Part shown: piece by piece, positions 1-9,618 of the stretch
Layout of the letters: every line of letters begins with the position of its first letter
How positions within the stretch are numbered: position 1 is the stretch's first letter
Assembly (NCBI RefSeq): GCF_033118175.1
Contig: NC_083691.1
Span: forward strand, 56,014,001 to 56,078,000
From: Dama dama
Taxonomy: Eukaryota > Chordata > Mammalia > Artiodactyla > Cervidae
Direction of reading: 5' to 3'
Length of the DNA: 64,000 nucleotides
The notes under the pieces: generated by a model
Database searches by the model: none
Seen by the model: only the letters and a program-made list of their open reading frames with translations
What the model was told of the DNA's origin: nothing
Program-made: the position numbers and the translations under genes

Positions 1-1384
1 ACAAGAAAGAACCAGTGAGTGGTTATTTTCTGAAGCAAGTTTCAGACTGTCTGGAGCATCCTTCAGGTTAGCTGTAAAGTACCCGGCTGGAGGCTTGGGC
101 TCACAGGCTTTCCCGGTGGTCAGAGGGGCTGATGGTGACCGGCCAAGATGGTATCAAGACTCAGGAGACTCCGGCTGGAGAGGGACCTGGAAAAGGATGG
201 CCCTACAGAATTACCATCAGAATATAATTTACACACACGGCTGAGTGGCCATGCAGCCTGCACTGAGCCACTCTGATAAACATACCACACTGATGCTCTG
301 TGTCTGAGCTGAGGAAAGAGCAGTAATCGGTCCTTTAGGTGAAGAAGCAGAGAAGATGGGGTGGAGGAGGGGTCCTGGAAGAAGGCTTCTATAAACCTCA
401 TGTGGCCAAGCTGGCCTGATCAATTCAGAATTTAGCAATTCCGAGTTCTCTTTTCTTTCAGCTTAAACACAAAAGCATAAAACAATTGTATCTCAAATAG
501 AATGATCTTGGAATTCACTGCTCTTTGTAAATTCTGATACATCTGAAGATAAAGCAGCAGAATTTCCCCTCTAAAGATACTCCCTGGGATTCGCTGCTTT
601 GCCAGCAACTATTGTACTAAGGTAGACAGGGACCCTCCAGGTACCAGCTGTAGAAGCAGCGAGACACTTCACTACGATTCTGTATTACATAAGCAGTGGT
701 CCTCCTCTGAAACAGGAATCATTCCCTTTTGGTTCTCCTATCTCCCTGCCAACCTATGTCTTCAGAACTCCCTGAGTTTATGTGGATGGTACTTTTCAAA
801 CACTCAGCCCTGTGTGCTATATCTTTCTCCCAGAAATGCTCCTAAAGTGCTTCTCCCTGGGCCTAGAAAACCCAGCTCAGTCCCTTGACCCAACTCACTG
901 TCCACACACTCCATTCCACCATCCACTGGAAGCCCATGGAGCACCAAGATCAGTATTCAAAGTCCTTTTCCAAATCCTTTCAAAGCTTTACCCTCTCTTT
1001 CCCCGAAACTCTCACATCACCATCTAGGACTCACAGCTTCCCTTTGCAAATACAACTCACCTCCCAACCACGGGGTCTCCCCAGACATAAGCATAACTAT
1101 TTTTTCTCCATCCTCCACCAACTGTAGACCCCTACTCTACATCCGAGTTTGGGGGAAGCGATTTTTACATGGGCCATCTGCTGAATTTGCTCTACAAGTA
1201 AACATCTGCTAATTACATTTTTCAGGGTTGAACACATGATAAGAAACTGACATAACGACAAGGAGAATGTGATGGAAGAAGAAGCTGGGAAGGAACACAG
1301 AGGGCCTTTGAACAGGGCTGGGTGGAAAAGAGAAGGAAGTAATGACTTACATCACAATATCCCACAGATTTGTGTTTATTTCAA

Positions 1385-1685
1385 ACCTCCTCTACTGTAT
1401 GTTATTTGTTTTTCTCTTTCTGACTTACTTCACTCCATATAACAGGATCTAGATTCACCCACCTCACTACAACTGACTCATATTCATTTTTTATGGCCAA
1501 GTAATATTCCCCCATATATATCCACCACATCTTCTTTATCCGTTCATCTATTGATGGACATCTAGGTTGCTTCCATGTCCTGGCTATTGTAAATAGTACT
1601 ACGATGAACACTGGAGTACATGTATCTTTTAGAATTGTGGTTTTTTCAGGGGATATGCCCAGTAGTGGGGTTGCTGGGTCATAAT
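1385..1685 (-). mobile_element. L1 fragment, inverted 5' part of a twin-primed copy
   Basis: The minus strand reads the end of L1 ORF2 (residues such as IDERIKKMWWIYMGEYYLAI). The adjoining 1690-2046 block is L1 3' UTR on the plus strand, so the two halves face opposite ways, as expected of a 5'-inverted insertion. Confidence 0.85.
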
Positions 1686-1689
1686 GAAT

Positions 1690-1821
1690 ATATATGAAAT
1701 CTAAGAAAATGGTATTGATGAACTGATTTGCAAGGAAGAAATGGAGATGAAGATGCAGAGAATGGACTTGTGGAAACAGAGGGGTAGGGAAAGAGTAGGA
1801 TGAATGGAGAAGGTAGCATCA

Positions 1822-1853
<32 letters not shown>

Positions 1854-2046
1854 TATCATGTGTAAAATGGATAGCTGGTGAGAATTCACTGTATAACATA
1901 GGGAGCCCAGTCTGGTGCACGATGACCTATACGGGTGGGGTGGAGAGAGGAGAGGCAGGCTCTAGAGGAAGGGAATATATGTATAATCATGGCTGATTCA
2001 AGTTGTATGGCAGAAACCAACACAACACTGTAAAAAAAAATTTTTT
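1690..2046 (+). mobile_element. L1 3' UTR, sense part of the same copy
   Basis: Ruminant L1 3' UTR landmarks are present: ATTGATGAACTGATTTGCA, CATGTGTAAAATGGATAGC, GATGACCTATACGGGTGGG and the end TATGGCAGAAACCAACACAA. An A/T-rich tail follows at 2031-2050. A (TA)n(CA)n run sits inside at 1821-1853. Confidence 0.85.
1821..1853. repeat. (TA)n(CA)n microsatellite
   Basis: About eleven TA units then five CA-type units, inside the L1 3' UTR, where the consensus already has a short TATATACAC run that has expanded. Confidence 0.9.
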
Positions 2047-2525
2047 TTTAAACACTCTTCTACTCTAGTTACTGCTACTATACATATTGTCCTCCACATT
2101 TAAACCACTCAACTTATTCTAGGACCCTGGGTTCCTTCCCCTGGATCTTCAGGGTCATGTGAGCCTGGAGTGCACCTGCTCACTCAGGTAAGTCTCTGCA
2201 TCTGTCTATTTAGGTGACTCTCTGAGTGCATGCTGGGAAATTGCAAAGAAGTACCCCATCGCCTCCCCTCCCCTCTTCTCTGTGTCCAAGGTTTATGCTT
2301 CAAGTAACTTAGAAGTTCTTCACATGAGAACCACAGGTGAGCTTCAGGGGCTCTGGGAACCTCTCGGTATTGCATAGACCATTTGCATGTGTGTGTGTGC
2401 AGGAGCATGCCGTTTTCTGAGGGTAATATTCACCCTTTATCCCCTCAGATTTTCAAGGGTACCCCAGCTATACTTAGCCTGTCGGGATGAGTTACAGCCA
2501 TGGTGGTCAGGTCCCGGAACGGTAC

Positions 2526-2639
2526 CTTGGAAGCAGCCATCACCGCTGCTGTGGCCGCCACGTTCAAGCCTCGCTTCCCAAAGTGCACAAGGGCATCATA
2601 ACTTCGGTCTTTCGCTTGGACCAGGCAATCATCAATTTC
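2526..2639 (-). CDS. REEP1: REEP1 exon 5 (codes residues 102-139)
   Basis: This 114-nt exon (38 whole codons, phase 0 at both ends) encodes EIDDCLVQAKDRSYDALV followed by HFGKRGLNVAATAAVMAASK. It matches REEP1 just after the TB2/DP1/HVA22 membrane domain, in the cytosolic part that leads into the C-terminal tail. REEP1 is an ER hairpin protein that shapes tubular ER and links it to microtubules, chiefly in neurons. The acceptor is a pyrimidine tract ending TTTGACAG at 2640-2647. The donor is GTACCG (2520-2525), which lacks the usual G at +5 and looks weak. Skipping this exon would keep frame; from memory, a human splice mutation causing loss of residues 102-139 is linked to motor neuropathy. 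No frameshift or stop is seen. The next coding exon, which would begin with the GQG residues, is not found between 1 and 2525, so it lies outside the window. Confidence 0.97.
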
Positions 2640-2863
2640 CTGTCAAAGGAAAGCAGACACTCTGAGTTGGAAGGCCCAAATAAACCTCTTTTCTTTCTCC
2701 CCTCTCCTGAGCGCTGAGCTTGGCAGCTTGCTCCATCACTGATTCTCGCTGGCACTGCCACTAACTGTCAGAGCTGGGTGAGTGCTTAGCCTCTACACAT
2801 GGTTCTGTCTTCTGAGAAATGAGGACAGTGGTGGCACCTAACCTGTGGAGCATGATGAGAACT

Positions 2864-3080
2864 CATTGTTGTTGTTTAGTTACTAAGTCCTCTCTGACTC
2901 TTGTGACCCCAAGGACTGTAGCCCACCAGGCTCCTCTGTCCATAGGATTTCCCAGGCAAGAATACTGGAGTGAGTTGCCATTTCTTTCTCCAGGAGATTG
3001 TCCCAACCCAGGGATCGAACCCGTATCTCCTGCATTGGCAGGCATATTCTTTACTGCTGAGCCACCCCGGAAATCCCACG
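2864..3080 (-). mobile_element. Bov-tA SINE
   Basis: Near full length. The minus strand shows the tRNA-like head (from GGATTTCCGGGGTGGCTCAG) and the body ending in the GACTCTTGTGACCCC-type tail seen on the plus strand. Confidence 0.9.
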
Positions 3081-4012
3081 GTAAGGACTACATGTGTTCA
3101 TGCCAGGAAAGCACCTGAACAGTGGTTGGTTTCAAAAACCAAGAACCATTGTCATCTTACTTATCTCAAGTAGGTAAAGCCCCAGGATCTCTGAAATTCT
3201 ATTATTTCATAGCAATTTCATACAATACTCAAATGCCCCCTCGTATGTCGATGGGAGAGATTAGAATGCAGAAAGAGACAGGGGATATTTTTGTTGATAG
3301 AGGAGATCATTTTACAGATAATTAAATAAAAACAGAAATCACAAGTCAACTACAAGGTAAAGGTGAGGTGGGAGAGAGGATTGAGGTCTACTTAGGGACC
3401 AAGAGCAAGTAAAAGATTGGTTTAGTTCAAATTTGGATCAGTGCTGGCTCATTCTTTTTTGTGTGTGTTTGGGTTGCTGTTGTCATTGTTTTAAGAAAAC
3501 AGCCATTCTGTGATCATAGGAGCAGAGTTCAGTCAATGACACTTGGCCCCTTTCTCATCTGAAGTTCAGCACATTGGTGCACTTCCTTCACTTTGAGGCA
3601 TACAGGTGGGCATTTGACGCCCTGCCTGGTCCTTGTTTAAAATTCCTCAGGAAGTCACAACACTAAGTTTCCATTGTCACCCCTGGCTGACTCTGGACGT
3701 GATTCGTGGCAGCTCTTAAGAGTCAGTCACCTTCACGTCAATGGAAATGACATTAGTGGCTTCAGGGTTAAGTCCAGTGTTTAGAGAAAGGGAAGTAGGA
3801 AGAGTAGAGATTTGATAATGAGGTGGAGGCAGGGATTACTGTTTCTCAAATTTTACCCTCTGAGACAGTAAGTGTTGTGTCCTAGTTCCTAAAGGGCATC
3901 TCAGAAATGGCTACAGTAACCTGTACCTCCAACTGATGTACTCAAAGCCTTACCCTGGAAATCCAAAGTGTCCAACTTTCAGAAGCAACAGAAACGAATA
4001 TATCAAGCCACC

Positions 4013-4066
4013 TACAGTGAAAAAGTTGGCTTAAAGCTCAACATTCAGAAAACAAAGATCATGGCA
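4013..4066 (+). mobile_element. BovB fragment
   Basis: About 54 bases matching the BovB RT region (AGTGAAAAAGTTGGCTTAAA through AAGATCATGGCA); the same words occur in the larger copy at 10140-10192. Both ends fade into unique sequence. Confidence 0.75.
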
Positions 4067-4332
4067 AAGATGTCTGTGGGTCCTTATGAAGAGCAAGTGG
4101 AAAAGGATGGTATGGAAACATGTTTAAGATTTCAGAAGACAAGTAATGCATCTGTTCAGTTTTTTGTAGTTATTGCTTTTTGGTTTTGATTTGGTATTTT
4201 GGTGTGTGTGTATGTATGCTTAACATTTTATTTTAAGGAAACATTACATAGACTGGATTGAATGAAAAAAGGAGCTACCAAACAAATTAATAAGACAGAG
4301 GTCATTTATTTTAATGGTCTCTTCATCTATTA

Positions 4333-4522
4333 TTTCCCCTGGTGTCTCAGTGGTAAAGAATCCACCTGCCAATTCAGGAGACACAGGAGATGCGGGTTTG
4401 ATCCCTGGATTGGAAAGATCCTCTGGAGGAGGAAATGGCAACCCACTCCAATATCCTTGCCTGGGAAATCCCATGGACAGAGGAGCATGGCAGGCTACAG
4501 TAGGACATGACTTAGCAACTTA
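4333..4522 (+). mobile_element. Bov-tA SINE
   Basis: Head (TGGTGTCTCAGTGGTAAAG), middle (GGCAACCCACTCCAATATCC) and tail (CATGGACAGAGGAGCATGGC) are all present, with a shortened 3' end. Confidence 0.9.
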
Positions 4523-5094
4523 GCGTGCGCATGTCTCTTATTGTATGAAATCTCAACAAAACCATGGAACAATCCATTGAAAACAAATCTGGCAAATTAG
4601 GTTCAGTGGAGATGTTAAACAAAAAGTAATTTTATAGACAGTGACATTACCTTAAAAGTAGCTTAAATTTCTTTTCAAGAGGTATACGTTGTAATTCCTC
4701 CTTGAATCCTTAGTTACTATTGATTCCTTCCTGCAATTTCTCCCCATCTTATTTTTTCCATGTCTGACATTAGACAAATCTACATTTTCATTTCAAGAAT
4801 GTATGTGAAGCAAAACACAAAAGGTAAATAGCATGAAACAAATTATGTCTGTTCTCACTAACACACTTATCAACTGATGACTTATAAAATATAAAAAGAG
4901 TAGGTATTTCATTTGTAGCATACATTTTATCATTGATCAATTATGCAAATGTACTAAAAATTTATTATATTCCAGTCTCTGTTGTAGCTATCCAGGCACA
5001 AATTCAAGTCTTTCCATCTCTCTAGGCTTCAACTTTCCTATTTATGTTAGGATTTTAAAAATTTATTATTTGTATCTTTAAAATTTGTTATTTA

Positions 5095-5426
5095 TATTTT
5101 TTTTGTCTGTGCTGAGTCTTGGTTGCTGCTCAGGCTTTTCTCTAGTTGCAGACAGCGGGGGCTACTCTGTAGTTGTGGTATGTGGGCTTCTCACTGCAGT
5201 GGCGTCTCTTGCTGTAGAGCACGAGCTTTAGGGCGAGCAGGCTTCGATGACTGCGGTGCGTGAGCTCAGTAGTTGTGGCTCCTGGGCTCGAGAGCACAAA
5301 CTCAGTAGTTGTGGTGCATGGGCTTAGCTGCTCCTCAGTATGTAGGATCCTCCCAGACCAGGGATCAAACCTGTGTCTCCTGCACTGGCAGGCAGAGTCT
5401 TTACTACTGAGCCAGCAGGGAAGCCC
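5095..5426 (-). mobile_element. CHR SINE, near full length
   Basis: On the minus strand the tRNA-Glu-like head GGGCTTCCCTGCTGGCTCAG at 5426 leads into the long CHR body (AGTAGTTGTGG / CTCTAGTTGCAG modules on the plus strand) and a T-rich tail complement near 5095. Confidence 0.9.
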
Positions 5427-5804
5427 TGTACTAAGTGGGTTTTTAAAGTATTTTTTAGTAGTATATATAAAAATTCCATCTGCAAAAGGACAGGCGCTGA
5501 GCCTGATAAAAGGAAAGAAATTCAGTTTGGGGAGTTGAATTATGAGTGAATTTTTTTCTGTCTTTTGTTTCGATGCATGGAAATGTTTTACAATAATAGG
5601 GATGAATAATATGCTTTTGAGAATTGCACCAGGTCATAAAAATAGACTTAAAAGAGAAAGATTAGAAGGAACAATTTTCGGGTAGGGGGCAAAGAAGTCA
5701 ATCAAGAGTCTCCTTCAATAAAATCATATGTCTTTTAAAAAAAAATCACTTAAAAATTTTTTTCACTCGCTGGAAGGAGTGAAAGGCAAAACAACACAAA
5801 TTAC

Positions 5805-5925
5805 CTTTTCTTTTGAAGACAGCGTGGGATGTACAAACTTCCTGTAGAGGAGGCTGGAGCCTTTTGTGTAGGGAGACAGCAGCCAGGCTACAAATGCTAT
5901 TTTTAGTTCATAATAGAATGGAAAC
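5805..5925 (-). CDS. REEP1: REEP1 exon 4 (codes residues 61-101)
   Basis: This 121-nt exon starts with the third base of the Trp-61 codon, whose first two bases end exon 3. It then encodes 40 residues, FPFYYELKIAFVAWLLSPYT followed by KGSSLLYRKFVHPTLSSKEK. This is the core of the TB2/DP1/HVA22 domain: an amphipathic or re-entrant hydrophobic segment (ELKIAFVAWLL) followed by the conserved SPYTKGSSLLYRKFVHPTLS block. The paralog REEP2 has a different segment here (FELKIAFVIWLL, SSVLYRK), so REEP1 is favoured. The acceptor is CTCTCTCCAG at 5926-5935 and the donor is GTAATT at 5799-5804. The phase matches both neighbours, and intron 4 is only 3.2 kb. Confidence 0.98.
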
Positions 5926-6144
5926 CTGGAGAGAGATGAGAAAAATACACATTCCATTAGGTTTTCAGCAACTCTGCCCTGAGTCTACAAAAGACAGAAC
6001 CTGGGAGCACAGATAGCTCTCCTGCCTGCACACAGCCTGGTCCTCGGATTCCCATGAGCGTGTGTGGACACACGCACATCCAAGGTACAAGTCCAGGGCC
6101 TCTTTTGAAAACCAGTTCCTTTTCTGTGTGTGTGTAACCTCAAT

Positions 6145-6242
6145 ATGAGGCTTGTAAGATCTTAGTTTCCTGACCAGGAGTTGAACCCAGGCACCTAGCA
6201 GTGAAAGCACAGCGTCCTATCTATGGGACCAGCAGGGAGTTC
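6145..6242 (-). mobile_element. CHR SINE, 3'-truncated
   Basis: Plus strand GATCTTAGTTTCCTGACCAG and ...CAGTGAAAGCACAGCGTCC mark the head and first box region of a CHR element read on the minus strand. Confidence 0.8.
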
Positions 6243-6666
6243 GCAAAGCCCGTTCACGTTTTCTTTTGTTGTCAAACAAGCTAGGGACCCAGGGTCTCTC
6301 AGCAGTCACTCTATGACTGTGCCTGACAACAACTGGCGCTTTCTGCCAGGCTCTGTTCACTTCGGCTGGAGCCGGAGCTCCTGCAGGCCCAGATGCTGCA
6401 GCCACCCTTGCCTGAGTTCCCAGTCATTCACTCTTTCCTGGAGGCCAAGAAGGGACAAACACCTGGAGGATTCACAGCAGGGCAGAGCTGACAAAGAATC
6501 TCCACTTAGAATAAAGCCTCTGTTCCTTGGCTGTCTTCTTAGTCCCCAAACAAGCCAGACAGGAGCCCAACTTGTGCAGGAAAGAGGATGCTACTTACCC
6601 TGCTCAAACCAACAGCAGACTTGGGGGAAGGGGGCAGGGAATAGAATATAAATAGTAAAATACAGG

Positions 6667-6731
6667 AAAGCCTGGCATGCCGCAGTCCATGGGGTCACAA
6701 AGAGTTGGACACGACTAAGCAACTGAACAAG
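6667..6731 (+). mobile_element. BovB 3' end, short
   Basis: Only the last 65 bases of BovB remain (GCCTGGCATGCCGCAGTCCA to GCAACTGAAC). The GGCATGC word favours BovB over the related Bov-tA tail. Confidence 0.7.
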
Positions 6732-6734
6732 TAC

Positions 6735-6812
6735 AATATATATAACTGCTTTATATACATATACTTATATATATTTATATACTTATATATATACATGTAT
6801 GTATATATATAC
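6735..6812. repeat. AT-rich simple repeat
   Basis: Imperfect TATATA/TACATA run between two BovB 3' ends; a likely tail expansion of the first one. Confidence 0.85.
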
Positions 6813-7151
6813 TCCCTGAGAATCCCTTGGACAGCAAGGACACCAAACCAGTCCATCCTAAAGGAAATCAGTCCTGAATATTCATTGGAAGGACTGATGC
6901 TGAAACTGAAACTCCAATATTTTGGCCACCTGATGTGAAGAACTGACTCATTTGAAAAGACCCTGATGCTGGGGAAGATTGAAGGCAGAAGGAGAAGGGG
7001 ACAACAGAGGATAAGATGATTGGATGGCATCACCGACTCGATGCACATGAGCTGGAGTAAGCTCCGGGAGTTGATGATGGACAGGGAAGCCTGGAGTGCT
7101 ACCGTCCATGGGATTGCAAAGAGTCAGACACAACTGAGCGACTGAACTGAA
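6813..7151 (+). mobile_element. BovB LINE 3' end
   Basis: Starts at the GTCCCTTGGACAGCAAGGA region and runs to the terminal GAGCGACTGAACTGAAC. The stretch encodes the end of the BovB protein (EGLMLKLKLQYFGHLM in the plus direction) with stops. Confidence 0.93.
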
Positions 7152-7157
7152 CATATA

Positions 7158-7230
7158 CATATAGTTTCAGGTATACAACAAAGTGATTCAGCAGTACACC
7201 CAACACTAACACATCATTGTAAATCAACTA
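7158..7230 (+). mobile_element. L1 3' end, left piece
   Basis: CACTAACACATCATTGTAAA is the L1 terminus in sense, while GTTTCAGGTATACAACAAAG just before it reads as L1 in antisense, so this may be another small inverted insertion. The tail resumes at 7445 after a SINE. Confidence 0.6.
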
Positions 7231-7444
7231 TGCGTGCGTGCTAAGTCATTTCAGTCATGTCCAATTCTTTGTCACCCCATGGACTCTAGCCTGGCAGGCT
7301 CCTCTTTCCATGGGGTTCTCTAGGCAAGAATACTGGACTGGGTTCCCATGCCCTCCTCCAGGGGATCTTCCCAACCCAGGGATCAAACCCTTGTCTCATA
7401 TATCTCCTGCTTTGGCAGGTGGGTTCTTTACCACTACCGCCACC
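7231..7444 (-). mobile_element. Bov-tA SINE inserted in L1 tail
   Basis: Full-length copy on the minus strand. It separates ATCAACTAT from CTATACTTCAATAGAAAA, which are contiguous in the L1 3' end; the CTAT word is repeated on both sides. Confidence 0.9.
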
Positions 7445-7478
7445 TATACTTCAATAGAAAAAAAAACTAAATTTTAAA
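7445..7478 (+). mobile_element. L1 3' end, right piece
   Basis: CTATACTTCAATAGAAAAAA and an A-rich tail continue the L1 end interrupted at 7230. Confidence 0.6.
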
Positions 7479-8179
7479 AACCAACAGCAGGCAAAAAGGT
7501 TTTGATCATTTTGGTGCCAAAAGAAAGAAGAGTTCAAGGTATAGATAAAATTTAACTCTGAACTTTAAAGTCCTGGGTACTACTCACTGATGTATCCCAT
7601 GAACACTTTGCCAGCACCCATATGTGGCAGTTGGTGCTGGGCACCAAGAGGACACTGGGGAACAAAGAAGGCCTGAGCCCTGTTCTCTTGGAGCTTCCAG
7701 TCTACCAGGAAACACAGACAAGGTTCTGCCATCCTTGGGACCGACAGTTCAGTCAAGGAAACAGAGATTGCTCAAATCAAGACAATTAGTATAGAAAAAC
7801 ATCCTAGACAAGCACCATCAGGGGTCTCTGTTAACCCATGTGGTACTTCTGCACATGTGAGAAAAAGCCTAGCCCTTCGACTGGATGCAGTCCTGTGAGC
7901 ATATGACTTGCAAACAGGGCTTCATCTGAATTTCAGCTCCACTGGCCAGGTATCTTGTGCTATGAACAACCTGTGCAACCATTCTTGGCAGGTCAAATGG
8001 GTATTAACCAGGTCTTTTTATTTTCTGTATTCTGCTGCTTTGACATCTTGGGACCTTGCTGATGGAAAGGCTGCCTCTCTCATGGACACCACAATACAGG
8101 CTCCTGCCCCCACTTCCTCTGCTTCCTGATCTGCCCTGTGTGACTCTGCATGGCACACTGTGCCTCTTAGGGATCTGTG

Positions 8180-8379
8180 TATCTTTTTAAAAATATGTAT
8201 TTATTTATTATATATTTGACTGTATTGGGTCTTCATTGCGGCACACAGGATCTTCAGTTGCAGCATGTTGACTCTTAGTTGTGGCATGTGGGATCTAGTT
8301 GCCTGACCAGGGATTGAACCCAGGATCCCCGCCCTGAGAGTGTGGACTCTTAGCCACTGGATCACCAGGGAAGTCCCTT
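8180..8379 (-). mobile_element. CHR SINE with TSD
   Basis: Head at 8379 (GGGACTTCCCTGGTGATCCA on the minus strand) and A/T tail near 8185. Flanked by a perfect 10-bp TSD, GGGATCTGTG, at 8170-8179 and 8380-8389. Confidence 0.93.
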
Positions 8380-8441
8380 GGGATCTGTGAAGTTAATAAA
8401 CTTATTCCTTCATGACAGTCATTTCTGTGTCTGCATGTCTT

Positions 8442-8779
8442 GTGCTATGCTGTGCTTAGTCAACTCAGTCGTGTTCAACTCTTTGTGACGCCATGGACTG
8501 TAGCACGCCAGGGTCCTCCGTCCATGGGGATTCTCCAGGCCAGAATACTGGAGTGGGTTGCCACACCCTCCTCCAGGAGATCTTCCCAACCCATGGATCA
8601 AACCCAGGTCTCCTGCACTTCAGGCAGATTCTTTACCGTCTGAGCCACCAGGGAAGCCCAAGAATACTGAGGTGGGTAGACTATCTATTCTCTAGGGGAA
8701 CTTACCAACCCAGGAATCAAACCAGAGCCTCCTGCATTGCAGGAGGATTCCTTACCAACTGAGCCACCAGGGAAGCCCC
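8442..8779 (-). mobile_element. Bov-tA SINE, one and a half units in one insertion
   Basis: A full unit at 8442-8660 is joined directly to a partial unit (8661-8779: head and middle only). The pair is bracketed by a single perfect 12-bp TSD, TCTGCATGTCTT (8430-8441 and 8780-8791), and no TSD separates the units. Confidence 0.9.
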
Positions 8780-9321
8780 TCTGCATGTCTTACTAGACTT
8801 AAAAACAAATCCTGGGTACCATTCAAACATGATGCTGTGAGGGAACATGACACTTGGGCAGGTTTGAGGCATCGGAAAAGTAAAGCCCTTCTAGGCCATC
8901 CTCGTGATAAGACAGCAAACACAAACAGTAATTTCCAAGAAGACATATCAGAGGTCTTTAACTCTCACATCACTCCAGACAGCAGCTCCACCCACCCCTT
9001 CTTTCCCCATCTTAGTCCACTGCCTTCTGCTCCTGGCAGGCCCTTCCTGAACATTCCCCTAGCAACTAAAGGGCACTTTCATGTCAAGATGGTTTAATGC
9101 TTCACAGCCAGAAAAGAGAAGGAGCTGAAGGAACAGAGATGTGATCCCCTCGTATTTGAACACTCGTGATTAACAATGGAGGAAATTTGGTCTTGAAAAC
9201 AAGTATTTGTCAGCCTCAAGAGGCAAATGAACCTGGCAAGCTCAGGCACCAATCCAAGATACACAGATAATCCTAGGGGGAATCTGTCAAACTGTGGCTG
9301 TTTTGTTTATTATCTAAGAGA

Positions 9322-9342
9322 TGTGTGTGTGTGTGTGTGTTT
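9322..9342. repeat. (GT)n microsatellite
   Basis: About ten GT units. Confidence 0.9.
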
Positions 9343-9618
9343 AATAGGTTGTGTGTGCACATAGTTTAAAAGATTCTAGAAGTCCAAAAGGGGACATAAC
9401 AGAGTCTCTTTCCCATCTTGGACCCTTTTCCAAAAGCACAAAAGCATCATCGGTTTCCTGCAGATCCTTCCAGAAGTGGACTAGGGCTAAGATGTACAAT
9501 CATGTGGGTATGTAGGACACCTGCAATGCTCCCTACACTCACTTAGTGGTATTCTCTGCTCCCCTTCACATCACACCTTACTTTCCCCACCACACATACA
9601 ATTAACAGTACACTCTGG

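Larger units (their letters stand above)
1..2525 (-). other. REEP1 intron 5, 5' part
   Basis: This is the start of the intron that follows exon 5 in the transcript. Positions 1-1384 and 2047-2520 carry no repeat or gene that I recognise; short open frames there lack any conserved sequence. The only clear element is the rearranged L1 3' end at 1385-2046. REEP1 exon 6 is not present. Confidence 0.85.
2640..5804 (-). other. REEP1 intron 4
   Basis: This short intron holds two Bov-tA copies, a CHR SINE and a BovB scrap, listed separately. The stretches 3081-4012 and 4523-5094 are AT-rich single-copy-looking sequence in which I see nothing definable. Confidence 0.9.
8020..8836 (+). mobile_element. 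LTR-like element, copy A (class unsure)
   Basis: The pieces 8020-8179, 8380-8441 and 8780-8836 are contiguous once two SINEs are removed. They share TTTTCTGTATTCT, GGCTGCCTCTC, TTCATGACAGTCATTTCTGT, TCTGCATG and AAAACAAATCCTGGGTAC with copy B at 25722-26248. The repeated ends and AATAAA-type signal suggest an old LTR; no family name can be assigned by eye. Confidence 0.5.

Noticed and set aside
2387..2717. Plus-strand open frames and an alanine-rich reading (ITAAVAATFKPRF) that looked like a small protein or processed pseudogene
   Set aside because: The conserved sequence is REEP1 exon 5 on the opposite strand; the plus-strand reading is its shadow.
5095..5426. tRNA-like A and B boxes
   Set aside because: They belong to CHR and Bov-tA SINE heads, which derive from tRNA; no cloverleaf with intact arms is present in the window.
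6223..6651. 142-residue plus-strand open frame
   Set aside because: Starts beside a CHR fragment, low-complexity composition, no splice signals or recognisable motif.
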